Part shown: one piece after another, positions 1-14,505 of the stretch | How positions within the stretch are numbered: the first letter of the stretch is position 1 | How the letters are laid out: every line of letters starts with the position of its first letter | Assembly: GCF_002797395.1 (NCBI RefSeq) | Contig: NZ_KZ454943.1 | Span: 2,122,614-2,186,613, forward strand | DNA length: 64,000 bases | From: Bacillus solitudinis | Lineage (GTDB): Bacteria > Bacillota > Bacilli > Bacillales > Bacillaceae_D | Direction of reading: 5' to 3' | The notes under the pieces: generated by a model | Told to the model about the DNA's origin: nothing | The model's input: only the letters and a program-made list of their open reading frames with translations | Database searches by the model: none | Position numbers and translations under genes: made by a program

Positions 1-20
1 TTCAAGTCCCTTCACCCGCA
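1..20 (+). tRNA. tRNA-Leu (probably UAG), 3' end only
   Basis: The first 20 bases look like the T-loop (TTCAAGT) and the 3' acceptor strand (CACCCGC plus discriminator A) of a tRNA whose 5' part lies outside the window. The arm matches the 3' end I remember for Bacillus tRNA-Leu(UAG), which also sits just before tRNA-Gly in B. subtilis clusters. No CCA is encoded. The identity is inferred because the anticodon is not in view. Confidence 0.6.
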
Positions 21-28
21 TTTATTAG

Positions 29-103
29 GCGGAAGTAGTTCAGTGGTAGAACACCACCTTGCCAAGGTGGGGGTCGCGAGTTCGAATCTCGTCTTCCGCT
101 CCA
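29..103 (+). tRNA. tRNA-Gly (GCC)
   Basis: A full cloverleaf can be drawn: acceptor GCGGAAG pairs with CTTCCGC, the T-loop is TTCGAAT, and the anticodon loop reads TTGCCAA with anticodon GCC. The 3' CCA is encoded. It is the first complete tRNA of a cluster of five placed directly before the rRNA operon. Confidence 0.96.
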
Positions 104-135
104 AGCTTAATATAGTTAGTCCTTTTAGACCCCGT

Positions 136-224
136 GCCGGGGTGGTGGAATTGGCAGACACACAGGACTTAAAATCCTGCGGTAGGTGACTATCGTGCCG
201 GTTCAAGTCCGGCCCTCGGCACCA
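136..224 (+). tRNA. tRNA-Leu (TAA)
   Basis: This is a class II tRNA of 89 bases with a long variable arm. The acceptor GCCGGGG pairs with CCTCGGC with one wobble pair, and the anticodon loop contains TAA. The 3' CCA is encoded. Confidence 0.96.
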
Positions 225-234
225 TTTTAATATT

Positions 235-311
235 GCGCCCTTAGCTCAGCTGGATAGAGTGTTTGACTACGAATCAAAAGGTCGGGAGTTCGAATCTCTC
301 AGGGCGCGCCA
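235..311 (+). tRNA. tRNA-Arg (ACG)
   Basis: The acceptor GCGCCCT pairs with AGGGCGC, and the anticodon loop CTACGAA gives anticodon ACG, whose first A is expected to be edited to inosine by TadA to read CGU, CGC and CGA. The discriminator is G and CCA is encoded. Confidence 0.96.
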
Positions 312-334
312 TTTTTATTTGAATATAATAGTTA

Positions 335-411
335 CGGGAAGTGGCTCAGCTTGGTAGAGCACCTGGTTTGGGACCAGGGGGTCGCAGGTTCAAATCCTGT
401 CTTCCCGACCA
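335..411 (+). tRNA. tRNA-Pro (TGG)
   Basis: The acceptor CGGGAAG pairs with CTTCCCG, and the anticodon loop TTTGGGA gives TGG. The T-loop is TTCAAAT and CCA is encoded. It is four bases from the following tRNA-Ala gene, so the two are surely cotranscribed. Confidence 0.96.
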
Positions 412-415
412 TTTA

Positions 416-491
416 GGGGCCTTAGCTCAGCTGGGAGAGCGCCTGCCTTGCACGCAGGAGGTCAGCGGTTCGATCCCGCTAGGCTCCACCA
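416..491 (+). tRNA. tRNA-Ala (TGC)
   Basis: The acceptor GGGGCCT pairs with AGGCTCC and keeps a G-T wobble at the third pair, the identity element of alanine tRNA. The anticodon loop CTTGCAC gives TGC and CCA is encoded. It is the last tRNA before the rRNA promoter. Confidence 0.97.
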
Positions 492-501
492 AAAAAGTAT
501 A

Positions 502-530
502 TTGACATAACTTTTTAGTTTTGTTAAGAT
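502..530 (+). promoter_or_regulatory. sigma-A promoter of the rRNA operon
   Basis: TTGACA at 502-507 and TAAGAT at 525-530 are separated by 17 bases, about 160 bases before the 16S gene. It is placed after the tRNA cluster, so the rRNA genes can be transcribed alone or by read-through from the tRNAs. Confidence 0.85.
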
Positions 531-558
531 ATAAAAGTTGCCACTTAGCAACACTATA

Positions 559-575
559 GTTCTTTGAAAACTGAA
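559..575 (+). promoter_or_regulatory. boxA antitermination site in the 16S leader
   Basis: The stretch around GTTCTTTGAAAACTGA matches the boxA element of Bacillus rRNA leaders, where NusB and NusE (ribosomal protein S10, gene at 39220 here) load the antitermination complex. A near-identical copy precedes the 23S gene. Confidence 0.75.
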
Positions 576-692
576 CAAAAGCCAAGCGAAAAAATAGAGA
601 TTGTTTTATTTCGATAAATCAAATCTCGTCAATTTATTATGTAATATCGTTAGCGATATTTTTGAGCCTGTTGGTAAAACAACTCAAACACT

Positions 693-5372
<4,680 letters not shown>

Positions 5373-5528
5373 ATATTTCTTGACATGAATGTTTACACAT
5401 TATCTAGTTTTGAGAGAACTATTCTTTCAATTACATCTTGATTTAACATCAAGACAAAGCTACTTGGTCTGCTTCTGCGTGCTGCGCTACTCGTCGCAAG
5501 CTAGCAAGGAAGTATAATCAGGTCGTAA
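5373..5528 (+). other. 23S-5S spacer with a GC-rich segment
   Basis: The spacer is AT-rich except for roughly 5456-5511, which is GC-rich and dense in CTGC/GCGC words. A short hairpin (CTTGAT with ATCAAG) precedes it. I cannot assign the GC-rich segment to a known element; see the findings. Confidence 0.6.
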
Positions 5529-5645
5529 GCTTGGTGGCGATAGCGAAGAGGTCACACCCGTTCCCATGCCGAACACGGTCGTTAAGCTCTTTTGCGCCGA
5601 TGGTAGTTGGGGGCTTCCCCCTGTGAGAGTAGGACGTTGCCAGGC
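5529..5645 (+). rRNA. rrf: 5S ribosomal RNA
   Basis: About 117 bases. The ends pair (GCTTGGTGGC with GTTGCCAGGC, with wobbles), and the core contains the characteristic GAAGAGGTCACACCCGTTCC, CCGAACACGG and GAGAGTAGGACG segments of Bacillus 5S RNA. Confidence 0.97.
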
Positions 5646-5648
5646 GAT

Positions 5649-5681
5649 AAAGCACAACCCAATCGGGTTGTGCTTTTTTTA
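5649..5681 (+). terminator. rRNA operon terminator 1
   Basis: AAAGCACAACCC pairs with GGGTTGTGCTTT around a four-base loop, followed by a run of T. It begins three bases after the 5S gene. Confidence 0.95.
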
Positions 5682-5723
5682 TGTTACATATATAAAAGAA
5701 ACAACTTTAAATGTAGTAGAGCA

Positions 5724-5749
5724 CGTAATCTATTTAGATTGCGTTTTTT
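5724..5749 (+). terminator. rRNA operon terminator 2
   Basis: CGTAATCT pairs with AGATTGCG (one G-T pair) around ATTT, followed by six T. It lies about 45 bases after the first terminator and probably catches read-through before the ctsR operon. Confidence 0.8.
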
Positions 5750-5820
5750 CGTCGTGAGTAAAATGACCAAGTAACGTAGAAAATAAATAAGGTGTGGCAA
5801 TACTAGCTAAAGTAAAATGA

Positions 5821-5849
5821 TTGCAGAATTACAAAAAATTCATTATACT
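5821..5849 (+). promoter_or_regulatory. sigma-A promoter of the ctsR operon
   Basis: TTGCAG (5821-5826) and TATACT (5844-5849) are 17 bases apart. The -10 is strong and the -35 is moderate. The CtsR operator follows immediately. Confidence 0.7.
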
Positions 5850-5857
5850 ATACACAA

Positions 5858-5880
5858 AGTCAAAGATAGTCAAAGTCAAA
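5858..5880 (+). promoter_or_regulatory. CtsR operator (heptad direct repeats)
   Basis: AGTCAAA is repeated at 5858-5864 and 5868-5874 with a three-base spacer, which is the classical CtsR box (two RGTCAAA heptads three bases apart). A third overlapping AGTCAAA lies at 5874-5880. It sits over the predicted transcription start, so CtsR binding would block its own operon. Confidence 0.92.
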
Positions 5881-5902
5881 ATTGCTAGAGGGGGGGCTAT
5901 GC

Positions 5903-6370
5903 TTGAAGAACATTTCAGATATTATTGAAAATTATTTGAAGGCTAATTTACTAAATAGCGATGAAGATTTATTAGAAATTAAAAGAAGTGAGTTAGCAAA
6001 ACAGTTCCAGTGCGTTCCATCTCAAATCAATTATGTAATTAGTACACGGTTTACAGTTGAAAAGGGATATATTGTTGAGAGTAAAAGAGGCGGTGGTGGA
6101 TATATACGAATAATAAAAGTAAAGCCCCACGATAGCCTAGCACTTTTTAATCAAATGATAAAAATTGTTGGAAGAGGCATTGATCAAAATACTGCAGAAA
6201 ATGTAATTATTCGTCTCCATGATGAAGAAGTTATTTCGAAACGAGAAGCTAGTTTAATGCTTAGCGTTATAAATCGTTCGCTATACCAAACCAATATCCC
6301 ACAACGTGATGAAATTAGAGCAAATATCTTAAAAGCTATGTTAGAAACATTGAGATACAAAGAAGATTAG
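5903..6370 (+). CDS. ctsR: Class III heat-shock repressor CtsR
   Basis: CtsR is the dimeric winged-helix repressor of clp protease genes and of its own operon; McsB with McsA and ClpC remove it on heat shock. The 155-residue protein shows the N-terminal helix-turn-helix (VPSQINYVI) and the glycine-rich wing motif RGGGGYIRI that reads the operator and senses heat. I chose the TTG at 5903 because a strong G-rich Shine-Dalgarno (5888-5896) lies seven bases before it and the product then begins MKNISDII as in relatives; a TTG at 5882 would put the SD inside the gene. It heads ctsR-mcsA-mcsB-clpC. Confidence 0.96.
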   Translation: MKNISDIIENYLKANLLNSDEDLLEIKRSELAKQFQCVPSQINYVISTRFTVEKGYIVESKRGGGGYIRIIKVKPHDSLALFNQMIKIVGRGIDQNTAENVIIRLHDEEVISKREASLMLSVINRSLYQTNIPQRDEIRANILKAMLETLRYKED

Positions 6371-6401
6371 AGCAACCAAACCTAAGAAAGGGTGGTATGA
6401 G

Positions 6402-6935
6402 GTGAAGTGCCAAGAATGTGGGCAGCGACAAGCAACACTGCATTTTACAAAAATTATTAACGGAAAAAAAACAGAATTTCATATTTGCGAACATTGTGCA
6501 AAAGAAAAAGGAGAGCAGTTCCCGGGTTCAAATAGTTTCTCCATACATCAACTTTTATCGGGATTGCTACATTTTGAACAACCTATAAATGCCGAACAAG
6601 GAAAATCTACAGAGAATACTGAATTATCTTGTGAAAAATGTGGAATGACGTATGAACAATTTACCAGAGTTGGTCGTTTTGGTTGTGCAGATTGTTATCA
6701 AAACTTCGACTCTAAACTTGAGCCACTTCTGAAACGCGTACACAGTGGAAACCATGTTCATGCAGGAAAGATACCAGTACGGATTGGTGGAGGCATCCAA
6801 TTAAAAAGGGAAATTGATTCTCTAAAGAAGAATTTAAGAGCACATATTGAGCAGGAAGAGTTTGAATTAGCTGCAGAAGTTAGAGACCAAATTCGTTTAT
6901 TAGAAAAACAAATTAATAACCAAGGGGAGGGATGA
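6402..6935 (+). CDS. mcsA: McsA, zinc-binding activator of the McsB arginine kinase
   Basis: McsA binds and activates McsB and helps target CtsR. The 177-residue protein has four CxxC pairs (CQEC near residue 3, CEHC near 29, CEKC and CADC near 77-98) expected to hold zinc, and a C-terminal UVR motif (about residues 135-170, ending in [16 protein letters not shown]) of the kind that contacts Clp/Uvr partners. The start is GTG at 6402, after the SD AAAGGGTGG; an earlier ATG at 6397 runs into a stop after two codons. mcsB starts four bases after its stop codon. Confidence 0.95.
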   Translation: MKCQECGQRQATLHFTKIINGKKTEFHICEHCAKEKGEQFPGSNSFSIHQLLSGLLHFEQPINAEQGKSTENTELSCEKCGMTYEQFTRVGRFGCADCYQNFDSKLEPLLKRVHSGNHVHAGKIPVRIGGGIQLKREIDSLKKNLRAHIEQEEFELAAEVRDQIRLLEKQINNQGEG

Positions 6936-6939
6936 GAGT

Positions 6940-8016
6940 ATGTCACTCCAACGTTTTATAAAAGAAGCAATTAGTCCTTGGATGAAAAAAGATGGGGCTG
7001 ATTCGGATATTGTCTTGAGTAGCCGAATAAGATTAGCTAGAAACCTAGAGGAATACAAATTCCCTTTGTTAGCCTCAATGGAAGAATCACACGCTGTTGT
7101 CAGACATATTGAAGATGCGTTACTAAAAACTTCATCTGACACTATTGGCAAATTGGAAATTTTTCATATGGATGATATGAAAGCCAATGAAAAACGTGTC
7201 CTTGTTGAAAAGCATTTAATTAGTCCCAATTTAGCAGAACAATCAAAGTATGGAGCCGTCCTACTGAGCGAAGATGAATCAATCAGCATTATGATTAATG
7301 AAGAAGACCATTTGCGAATTCAATGTTTATTTCCGGGTTTCGAACTTAATAGAGGACTAGAAATAGCAAGCTATTTAGATGATTGGATTGAACAAAAAAT
7401 AACATATGCTTTCGACGAAAAGAGAGGGTTTCTAACTAGTTGCCCAACGAATGTTGGGACTGGGTTAAGAGCATCGGTAATGATGCACTTGCCGGCTTTA
7501 GCTATTACTCAACAATTAAACAGAATTTTACCGGCAATTAATCAATTAGGTTTAGTTGTTAGAGGAATTTACGGTGAGGGTAGCGAAGCTTTAGGTAACC
7601 TCTTTCAGGTTTCGAACCAATTAACCTTAGGGAAACCTGAAAAGGATATAGTCGAGGATCTGCGTGGTGTGGTTTTACAGCTTATCCAACAAGAACGCGC
7701 AGCCCGTGAAATGCTCGTCCAAAATTCAAGATTACAATTAGAGGATCGTGTATATCGTTCATTCGGAATACTTTCCAATAGTCGAGTTATTGAATCAAAA
7801 GAAGCAACTCAGCGACTATCTGATGTTAGACTTGGTATTGATGTAGGATTAATCGAGGGCATTTCAGGGAATATCCTTAATGAGTTGATGATTTTAACAC
7901 AGCCAGGCTTCCTACAACAGTTCGCAGGTGAGGTGCTAGCCCCAGATCAACGAGACGAACGGCGGGCGGCACTAATTCGCGAAAGACTAAAATTAGAAAA
8001 TGAGACCAAAGAATAA
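6940..8016 (+). CDS. mcsB: Protein arginine kinase McsB
   Basis: McsB phosphorylates arginine residues and so marks proteins for ClpCP. The 358 residues form a phosphagen-kinase-like catalytic domain: SSRIRLARN (about 27-35) for nucleotide binding, [10 protein letters not shown] with the catalytic-pocket Cys168, and RGIYGEGS in the later loop. The C-terminal part should be the pArg-binding/ClpC-docking domain. The gene is placed between mcsA (4-base gap) and clpC (18-base gap), so the kinase, its activator, its target repressor and its client unfoldase are made together. Confidence 0.96.
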   Translation: MSLQRFIKEAISPWMKKDGADSDIVLSSRIRLARNLEEYKFPLLASMEESHAVVRHIEDALLKTSSDTIGKLEIFHMDDMKANEKRVLVEKHLISPNLAEQSKYGAVLLSEDESISIMINEEDHLRIQCLFPGFELNRGLEIASYLDDWIEQKITYAFDEKRGFLTSCPTNVGTGLRASVMMHLPALAITQQLNRILPAINQLGLVVRGIYGEGSEALGNLFQVSNQLTLGKPEKDIVEDLRGVVLQLIQQERAAREMLVQNSRLQLEDRVYRSFGILSNSRVIESKEATQRLSDVRLGIDVGLIEGISGNILNELMILTQPGFLQQFAGEVLAPDQRDERRAALIRERLKLENETKE

Positions 8017-8034
8017 TTATGGAGGTGGACGTCA

Positions 8035-10476
8035 ATGATGTTTGGACGTTTTACAGAGAGAGCACAGAAGGTACTAGCTTTAGCACAAGAGGAAGCCATT
8101 CGTCTAGGTCATAATAATATTGGAACAGAGCATATCTTACTCGGTTTAATTCGGGAAGGAGAAGGCATTGCTGCAAAAGCGTTGCAAGCATTAGGCTTGG
8201 GTTCCGAAAAGATACAAAATGAAGTCGAGACGTTAATTGGTAAAGGGCAAGAAGGCTCTAAAACCATTCATTATACACCTAGGGCGAAAAAGGTAATTGA
8301 ACTATCAATGGATGAAGCACGGAAACTAGGTCATTCTTACGTGGGAACAGAACATATTTTACTTGGCCTTATACGAGAAGGAGAAGGAGTCGCAGCACGT
8401 GTCCTTAATAATCTTGGTGTAAGCTTAAATAAAGCACGTCAGCAAGTGCTCCAGCTCTTAGGGAGCAATGAAGTAGGCGGATCATCTCAACAAGGCGGTG
8501 GAGCGACTAACGCTAACACACCAACATTAGATAGCTTGGCACGTGATTTAACCGCGATTGCTAGAGAAGAATCTTTAGACCCGGTGATTGGACGTAGCAA
8601 GGAGATTGAACGTGTTATTCAAGTACTTAGTCGTCGTACGAAGAATAACCCAGTGCTTATTGGTGAGCCCGGTGTAGGTAAAACTGCTATTGCTGAAGGT
8701 CTGGCACAAGCTATTATTGCAAATGAAGTTCCTGAAACACTGCGTAATAAAAGAGTAATGACACTTGATATGGGGACTGTTGTTGCAGGGACAAAATATC
8801 GTGGTGAATTTGAAGATAGATTGAAAAAAGTCATGGACGAAATTAGGGCTGCACAAAATGTTATCTTATTCATTGATGAGCTTCATACGTTAATCGGTGC
8901 AGGTGGTGCTGAAGGTGCGATTGATGCATCGAATATTTTAAAACCATCTCTTGCACGAGGAGAACTTCAATGTATCGGGGCAACCACGATAGATGAATAC
9001 CGTAAGTACATTGAAAAAGATGCTGCATTAGAGCGGCGTTTCCAACCAATTCAAGTTAATGAACCTACTTTGGATGAGTCAATTCAAATTCTAAAAGGTT
9101 TACGTGATCGATATGAAGCTCATCATCGTGTAACGATTACAGACGAAGCAATCGAAGAAGCGGTAAAGCTTTCAGATCGGTACATTCCAGACCGCTTTTT
9201 ACCAGATAAGGCGATTGATTTAATTGATGAGGCTGGTTCAAAAGTTCGTCTTCGGTCGTATACAGCACCACCTAACTTAAAAGAGCTTGAGGCTCGTCTA
9301 GAAGAAACTCGTAAAGAAAAGGATGCAGCCGTCCAAAGTCAAGAATTCGAGAAGGCTGCATCGCTCAGGGACTCAGAACAGCGTTTACGGGAAGAACTAG
9401 AAGAAATGAAGAATGAATGGAAGCAAAAGCAAGGGCAAGAAAATACGGAAGTGGTTGTCGAGGATATTGCACAGGTTGTTGCTAGTTGGACTGGAATTCC
9501 AGTTTCTAAGCTAGCAGAGGAAGAAACAGATCGTCTATTAAAAATGGAAAGCATTCTTCATGAACGTGTCGTTGGACAGGAAGAAGCAGTTAAATCGATA
9601 TCATTAGCCGTTAGACGTGCTCGTGCAGGATTAAAGGATCCTAAGCGCCCAATTGGTTCATTTATCTTCTTAGGGCCAACAGGGGTAGGTAAAACTGAAC
9701 TTGCTCGTGCGGTAGCTGAGACGCTCTTTGGTGATGAAGACTCGGTTATTCGTGTAGATATGTCTGAGTATATGGAGAAGCATGCAACAAGTCGCATAGT
9801 TGGTTCTCCTCCTGGATATGTTGGTCATGAAGAGGGCGGACAATTAACAGAAAAAGTTCGTCGTAAACCTTACTCAGTGATTCTTTTAGATGAAATTGAA
9901 AAAGCACATCCAGATGTGTTTAATATTCTTCTTCAAGTTCTAGAAGATGGCCGTTTAACAGATTCTAAAGGTCGTACAGTCGACTTTAGAAATACAGCGA
10001 TTATAATGACTTCAAATGTTGGAGCAAGTTTACTACGTAAGAATAAACATCTTGGATTTACAACAGAAACAGAAGGGCAAGAACATTCGGATATGAAGGA
10101 TAAGGTAATGGGCGAATTAAAACGTAGCTTCCGTCCAGAATTCTTAAACCGTATTGATGAAATCGTTGTGTTCCACTCATTAGAGAAGAGACATATACGT
10201 GAAATTATTACGCTCATGTCTGATCACTTAAAGAAACGTCTTTTGGAACAAGGAATTGAGTTTGAATTAACAGAAGAAGCAAAGGATAAAATCACTGATC
10301 TTGGATATGATCCAGAGTATGGTGCACGTCCATTACGACGAGCTCTTCAAAAGCAAGTTGAAGACCGTCTATCTGAAGAGTTGCTAAAAGGAACAATTAT
10401 AAAAGGGCAAAAAGCAATTATTGATGTGAAAGACGGAGAATTATTCGTACAAACAATTGAAAATGCACAAGTTTAA
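8035..10476 (+). CDS. clpC: ATP-dependent unfoldase ClpC
   Basis: ClpC is the Hsp100 ring that unfolds substrates for ClpP. The 813 residues contain the double Clp-N repeat (about 1-150), AAA module 1 with Walker A GEPGVGKT near 209 and Walker B LFIDE, a UVR-type coiled M domain (about 420-460), AAA module 2 with GPTGVGKT near 547, and a C-terminal D2-small domain. The start MMFGRF matches the B. subtilis protein, and the SD GGAGGTG is seven bases upstream. It is the last gene of the CtsR operon; a terminator follows. Confidence 0.98.
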   Translation: MMFGRFTERAQKVLALAQEEAIRLGHNNIGTEHILLGLIREGEGIAAKALQALGLGSEKIQNEVETLIGKGQEGSKTIHYTPRAKKVIELSMDEARKLGHSYVGTEHILLGLIREGEGVAARVLNNLGVSLNKARQQVLQLLGSNEVGGSSQQGGGATNANTPTLDSLARDLTAIAREESLDPVIGRSKEIERVIQVLSRRTKNNPVLIGEPGVGKTAIAEGLAQAIIANEVPETLRNKRVMTLDMGTVVAGTKYRGEFEDRLKKVMDEIRAAQNVILFIDELHTLIGAGGAEGAIDASNILKPSLARGELQCIGATTIDEYRKYIEKDAALERRFQPIQVNEPTLDESIQILKGLRDRYEAHHRVTITDEAIEEAVKLSDRYIPDRFLPDKAIDLIDEAGSKVRLRSYTAPPNLKELEARLEETRKEKDAAVQSQEFEKAASLRDSEQRLREELEEMKNEWKQKQGQENTEVVVEDIAQVVASWTGIPVSKLAEEETDRLLKMESILHERVVGQEEAVKSISLAVRRARAGLKDPKRPIGSFIFLGPTGVGKTELARAVAETLFGDEDSVIRVDMSEYMEKHATSRIVGSPPGYVGHEEGGQLTEKVRRKPYSVILLDEIEKAHPDVFNILLQVLEDGRLTDSKGRTVDFRNTAIIMTSNVGASLLRKNKHLGFTTETEGQEHSDMKDKVMGELKRSFRPEFLNRIDEIVVFHSLEKRHIREIITLMSDHLKKRLLEQGIEFELTEEAKDKITDLGYDPEYGARPLRRALQKQVEDRLSEELLKGTIIKGQKAIIDVKDGELFVQTIENAQV

Positions 10477-10504
10477 AAGTTGTTCATTAGGGGTTTCGGT
10501 CTAG

Positions 10505-10541
10505 AAAAAGCCGAGGGATAGTCATAATCCCTCGGCTTTTT
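10505..10541 (+). terminator. Terminator after clpC
   Basis: AAAAAGCCGAGGGA pairs with TCCCTCGGCTTTTT. The structure has A- and T-tracts on its two sides and ends the ctsR operon. Confidence 0.95.
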
Positions 10542-10581
10542 GCCATACATATAGTTAGAAACCGACTTTGATACAGAACTC

Positions 10582-10590
10582 TGTTACAAT
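10582..10590 (+). promoter_or_regulatory. Possible extended -10 promoter for radA
   Basis: TGTTACAAT fits an extended -10 (TGn followed by TACAAT). No convincing -35 lies 16-18 bases upstream, so this is a weak call. It is 40 bases before the radA start. Confidence 0.4.
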
Positions 10591-10629
10591 TAAAAAAAGA
10601 GATGTGTTAAAGGGGCGTTGAAAGAAGCG

Positions 10630-12003
10630 ATGGCAAAGAAAAAAACAAAATTTATCTGTCAGGAATGTGGCTATGAATCAGCAAAATGGATGGGGAAATG
10701 TCCTGGGTGCCAGGCTTGGAATTCGATGGTCGAAGAGTTTGAACCGTCGGCAAAGCAATCAAGTAGAAGCTATGTGACATCATCATTAACAGGCTCAAAG
10801 CCACAGAGACTTACAGACGTTGAAAGTGAAAAGGAACCACGAATAAATACAACGATGATTGAGTTAAACCGTGTATTAGGTGGGGGAATAGTACCAGGTT
10901 CTTTAGTGTTAGTTGGAGGCGATCCGGGAATCGGTAAATCTACATTGTTATTGCAGTTATCAGCAAAATTAGCAGAAATCAACCAAAAAGTTCTCTATAT
11001 ATCGGGTGAAGAATCTGTAAAACAGACCAAACTTCGAGCAGACCGTCTTGGAGTCATTTCTCCAAATCTGTTTGTTCTAGCAGAAACAGATTTAACTTTT
11101 ATAGAAAAAGCGATTGATGAGGTAAATCCTGTGCTCGTCGTCATTGATTCCATTCAGACTGTGTATCAAGAAGAAATCACTTCGGCACCAGGAAGTGTTT
11201 CACAAGTTAGGGAGTGTACAGCAGCCTTTATGAAAATTGCAAAAACGAGAGGAATTGCCATTTTTATTGTTGGTCACGTTACAAAGCAAGGGTCTATTGC
11301 TGGTCCAAAACTTCTTGAACATATGGTCGATTCTGTTCTTTATTTTGAAGGTGAACGACATCATACGTATCGAATTTTGCGTGCAGTAAAAAACCGGTTT
11401 GGATCAACCAATGAAATGGGTATCTTTGAAATGAAGGAACTCGGATTGGAAGAAGTGTTAAATCCCTCTGAAATTTTTTTAGAAGAGCGGTCACAAGGCA
11501 CAGCCGGATCTATAGTCGTTGCTTCGATGGAAGGAACTCGGCCAGTTCTTGTTGAACTTCAGGCGCTGATTTCTCCGACTAGCTTCGGAAACCCAAGAAG
11601 GATGGCCACAGGAATTGACCATAACCGGGTATCATTGTTAATGGCTGTTTTAGAAAAACGTGTAGGGCTACTTTTACAAAATCAGGATGCCTATCTGAAT
11701 GTGGCAGGTGGTGTCAGGTTGGATGAACCTGCAATTGATTTAGCAATAGCACTTTGCGTCGCTTCAAGTTTTCGGAATCAAATAACAAGCCCAACCGATG
11801 TGGTCATTGGGGAAGTCGGCTTGACTGGAGAAATACGAAGAGTATCACGAATTGATCAGCGTGTGAATGAGGCTGCAAAGCTTGGATTTAAGAGGGCGAT
11901 TATACCTGAGAAAAACCTTGAGGGCTGGACAAAGCCGAAAGGAATCGAAGTAATTGGTATACCAACTTTAGAGCGTGCGTTAGAGGTAGCATTAGGAGGG
12001 TGA
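10630..12003 (+). CDS. radA: DNA repair protein RadA
   Basis: RadA is a RecA-like hexameric helicase that drives branch migration in recombination. The 457 residues show the N-terminal C4 zinc finger (CQEC and CPGC, about 11-31), Walker [11 protein letters not shown], the RadA-specific KNRFG motif, and a C-terminal Lon-like domain. I use ATG at 10630 because the product then begins MAKKKTKF as in relatives; a TTG at 10618 is in frame but too close to its SD. disA starts three bases after the stop, a pairing conserved in Bacillus. Confidence 0.96.
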   Translation: MAKKKTKFICQECGYESAKWMGKCPGCQAWNSMVEEFEPSAKQSSRSYVTSSLTGSKPQRLTDVESEKEPRINTTMIELNRVLGGGIVPGSLVLVGGDPGIGKSTLLLQLSAKLAEINQKVLYISGEESVKQTKLRADRLGVISPNLFVLAETDLTFIEKAIDEVNPVLVVIDSIQTVYQEEITSAPGSVSQVRECTAAFMKIAKTRGIAIFIVGHVTKQGSIAGPKLLEHMVDSVLYFEGERHHTYRILRAVKNRFGSTNEMGIFEMKELGLEEVLNPSEIFLEERSQGTAGSIVVASMEGTRPVLVELQALISPTSFGNPRRMATGIDHNRVSLLMAVLEKRVGLLLQNQDAYLNVAGGVRLDEPAIDLAIALCVASSFRNQITSPTDVVIGEVGLTGEIRRVSRIDQRVNEAAKLGFKRAIIPEKNLEGWTKPKGIEVIGIPTLERALEVALGG

Positions 12004-12006
12004 AAA

Positions 12007-13080
12007 ATGGATGACAGGAAGAAGGGTGCATTTATTCAAGATGTGTTAAAGCTTGTGGCGCCGGGTACTGCATTGCGTTCAGGGATAGATAATGTTCTCC
12101 GTGCTAAAACAGGTGGATTAATTGTATTAGGATATAATAATGAAATGATGAATATTGTAGATGGAGGCTTCTTTATTAATTGTAACTTTTCGCCGGCTTA
12201 TTTATATGAATTAGCAAAGATGGACGGGGCAATCATTTTAAGTGAAGATGCTGCGAGAATATTATATGCAAACACACAATTAGTTCCAAATAATGGTATT
12301 GAATCTAATGAAACTGGAATTCGGCATCGGACGGCGGAGCGAGTAGCGAAGCAAACTGGAAACTTGGTAGTTTCCATTTCTCAAAGGCGAAATGTGATAA
12401 CTTTGTACCAAGGAGACCACCGTTATTCGTTAAAGGACATCGGTGTCATCCTCACAAAAGCGAACCAAGCTATTCAAACGTTAGAGAAGTATAAGGTTGT
12501 ACTTGATCAAGGGATTACTAACCTAGGGGCTTTAGAATTTGAACAGCTTGTGACGTTTCATGAAGTAACTCAAGTGATTCATCGTGTTCAGATGGTACTT
12601 CGAATTAAGCGTGAGGTTCTAAATTACATTAACGAACTAGGAGATGAAGGACGATTAATTACAATGCAACTTAATGAACTTGTTTCAAACATTGAGAAAG
12701 AAGCTGTTCATTTAATAAAGGATTACATGAGAGATAAAAAACAAGATGCGATTAATACCTTAAAGGAACTAACGAAATTCCAAACAGAGGAACTTCTGGA
12801 TGAACAAGAAATCGTCAAAGCTCTGGGGTATGGAAAGAATATTAATGTTCAGGAGCAAGCGGTGTCACCGCGTGGATACCGAATACTTCACAGAATTCCG
12901 CGACTTCCATCATTAATTATCGATAATCTTATTGAAAAGTATGGCGACCTTACGAGTATCATGTTTGCGAGCATTGAAGAACTTGATGAGGTAGAAGGAA
13001 TAGGCGAAGCACGCGCAAAAATGATTAAAGGCGGGCTTAATCGAATTCAAGAGCAGTTATTTGTCGATAGGCACATTTAA
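12007..13080 (+). CDS. disA: Diadenylate cyclase and DNA-scanning protein DisA
   Basis: DisA converts two ATP to cyclic di-AMP and pauses at recombination intermediates, delaying sporulation. The 357 residues show the DAC domain with the DGA motif (Asp73-Ala75) and RHR motif (Arg106-Arg108), a helical spine, and a C-terminal helix-hairpin-helix DNA-binding domain ([11 protein letters not shown]). It is almost fused to radA (three-base gap), which fits the reported control of DisA by RadA. Confidence 0.97.
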   Translation: MDDRKKGAFIQDVLKLVAPGTALRSGIDNVLRAKTGGLIVLGYNNEMMNIVDGGFFINCNFSPAYLYELAKMDGAIILSEDAARILYANTQLVPNNGIESNETGIRHRTAERVAKQTGNLVVSISQRRNVITLYQGDHRYSLKDIGVILTKANQAIQTLEKYKVVLDQGITNLGALEFEQLVTFHEVTQVIHRVQMVLRIKREVLNYINELGDEGRLITMQLNELVSNIEKEAVHLIKDYMRDKKQDAINTLKELTKFQTEELLDEQEIVKALGYGKNINVQEQAVSPRGYRILHRIPRLPSLIIDNLIEKYGDLTSIMFASIEELDEVEGIGEARAKMIKGGLNRIQEQLFVDRHI

Positions 13081-13091
13081 TTTTAGAGTCC

Positions 13092-13120
13092 TTGACTAAT
13101 CATTCTTGCGACTGTATAAT
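13092..13120 (+). promoter_or_regulatory. sigma-A promoter 1 upstream of yacL
   Basis: TTGACT (13092-13097) and a perfect TATAAT (13115-13120) are 17 bases apart. It lies 12 bases after the disA stop codon and would give a leader of about 135 bases. Confidence 0.8.
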
Positions 13121-13135
13121 TGTAAGTTTTCGAAA

Positions 13136-13164
13136 TTGACAAACAATTTCTGATTTGGTATTTT
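13136..13164 (+). promoter_or_regulatory. sigma-A promoter 2 upstream of yacL
   Basis: TTGACA (13136-13141) and TATTTT (13159-13164) are 17 bases apart, and a TGG directly before the -10 makes it an extended -10. It is tandem to the previous promoter. Confidence 0.65.
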
Positions 13165-13264
13165 AGAGGAAACAAACAAAATTCATGGAATTTTATGTGA
13201 AATCAAGTTTGCTAGGTTTTGAATTTGAATTCTTGTCTATAATAAGTGAAGGAGGTGAATATGG

Positions 13265-14365
13265 ATGTTAAGGCGGATTGTACAATTGTTTTTCTTGTTA
13301 GTTGGAGGAACACTAGGATTTTTATTTATACCCGAATTAATTCATGTTATCAATTTAGGTGATGTTCCTTTATGGGTGATGAGTCCATATGTTGGGGCAA
13401 TTGTAGGGGCGATTCTGTTTTTTATTGCGACTTTCTGGGTTGCGGATTACATTGTAAACATCATGAAGTTGATGGAAGAGGCTATCGTAAGGGCACCAGT
13501 CACTGATGTGTTATTTGGGTCAATGGGCTTAATTATTGGACTTATAGTAGCTTATTTAATTGGAATTCCTCTTAATGCAATTGCGATCCCAGTCGTCAGT
13601 ACGGTTTTACCAATTTTCGTGACGATTATTCTTGGGTACTTTGGGTTTCAAATTGGTTTTAAAAAGCGAGATGAATTAATCAACCTTTTCACAATGACAA
13701 GAAGTTTTGGAAAAGATAGAAAAAAAGAAGAAGAAGAAGCTGCAAAAAAGAGTGGATTAGAACTAAAGATACTTGATACAAGTGTTATTATAGATGGACG
13801 CATTGCAGATATTTGTAAAACGGGGTTCCTCGAAGGTACGTTAGTTATTCCTGAGTTTGTTTTAGAAGAGCTTCAGCATATTGCTGATTCTTCAGATGTA
13901 TTAAAAAGAAATCGCGGACGCCGCGGATTAGATATTTTAAATAAAATTCAAAAAGAATTACCAATAAAAGTAGAAATTTATGATGGCGATTTTGAAGAAA
14001 TTCATGAAGTGGATAGCAAATTAGTGAAGCTTGCCAAGCTATCTTGTGGAGTTGTCGTCACAAATGACTTTAACTTAAATAAAGTGTGTGAATTACAAGG
14101 GGTACCGGTTTTGAATATTAATGACTTAGCAAATGCAGTGAAACCAGTGGTCTTGCCAGGTGAGGAAATGAAGGTTCAAGTTATCAAAGATGGGAAAGAA
14201 CATCATCAAGGTGTCGCTTACTTAGACGATGGGACGATGATTGTGGTTGAAGGTGGACGTGAGTATATTGGAAAGCATCTAGACGTTGTGGTAACAAGTG
14301 TACTGCAAACAAGTGCTGGCCGAATGATTTTTGCAAAACCGAAGTTACTTGAAAAAGCTTTATAA
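13265..14365 (+). CDS. yacL: YacL, membrane protein with PIN and TRAM domains
   Basis: The 366-residue protein has four hydrophobic segments in the first 130 residues (two pairs of helices), a short charged linker, a PIN-type nuclease domain ([10 protein letters not shown] near 170 and the later acidic motif VTNDFN), and a C-terminal TRAM RNA-binding domain. It therefore looks like a membrane-anchored ribonuclease, but the substrate is not known to me. ATG 13265 has the SD GGAGGTG seven bases before it; the ATG at 13261 is in another frame. Confidence 0.9.
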   Translation: MLRRIVQLFFLLVGGTLGFLFIPELIHVINLGDVPLWVMSPYVGAIVGAILFFIATFWVADYIVNIMKLMEEAIVRAPVTDVLFGSMGLIIGLIVAYLIGIPLNAIAIPVVSTVLPIFVTIILGYFGFQIGFKKRDELINLFTMTRSFGKDRKKEEEEAAKKSGLELKILDTSVIIDGRIADICKTGFLEGTLVIPEFVLEELQHIADSSDVLKRNRGRRGLDILNKIQKELPIKVEIYDGDFEEIHEVDSKLVKLAKLSCGVVVTNDFNLNKVCELQGVPVLNINDLANAVKPVVLPGEEMKVQVIKDGKEHHQGVAYLDDGTMIVVEGGREYIGKHLDVVVTSVLQTSAGRMIFAKPKLLEKAL

Positions 14366-14368
14366 GAG

Positions 14369-14410
14369 CAAGCGCCAGTTTCTATTTACTAGAAGAGGGC
14401 GCTTGTCTTT
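14369..14410 (+). terminator. Terminator after yacL
   Basis: CAAGCGCC pairs with GGCGCTTG across a 21-base loop that itself has a TTCTA/TAGAA stem; TCTTTT follows. Confidence 0.85.
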
Positions 14411-14463
14411 TGTAAAGATGTACAAGCCTTTTAATATTAAGTATGCGATAAAAGAACAGAACA

Positions 14464-14472
14464 TGCTAAAAT
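14464..14472 (+). promoter_or_regulatory. Possible extended -10 promoter for ispD
   Basis: TGCTAAAAT is an extended -10 element 33 bases before the ispD start. The -35 region is poor. Confidence 0.45.
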
Positions 14473-14505
14473 AAACGGATGAAAGCACGAAATGGGGAGA
14501 AAAGG

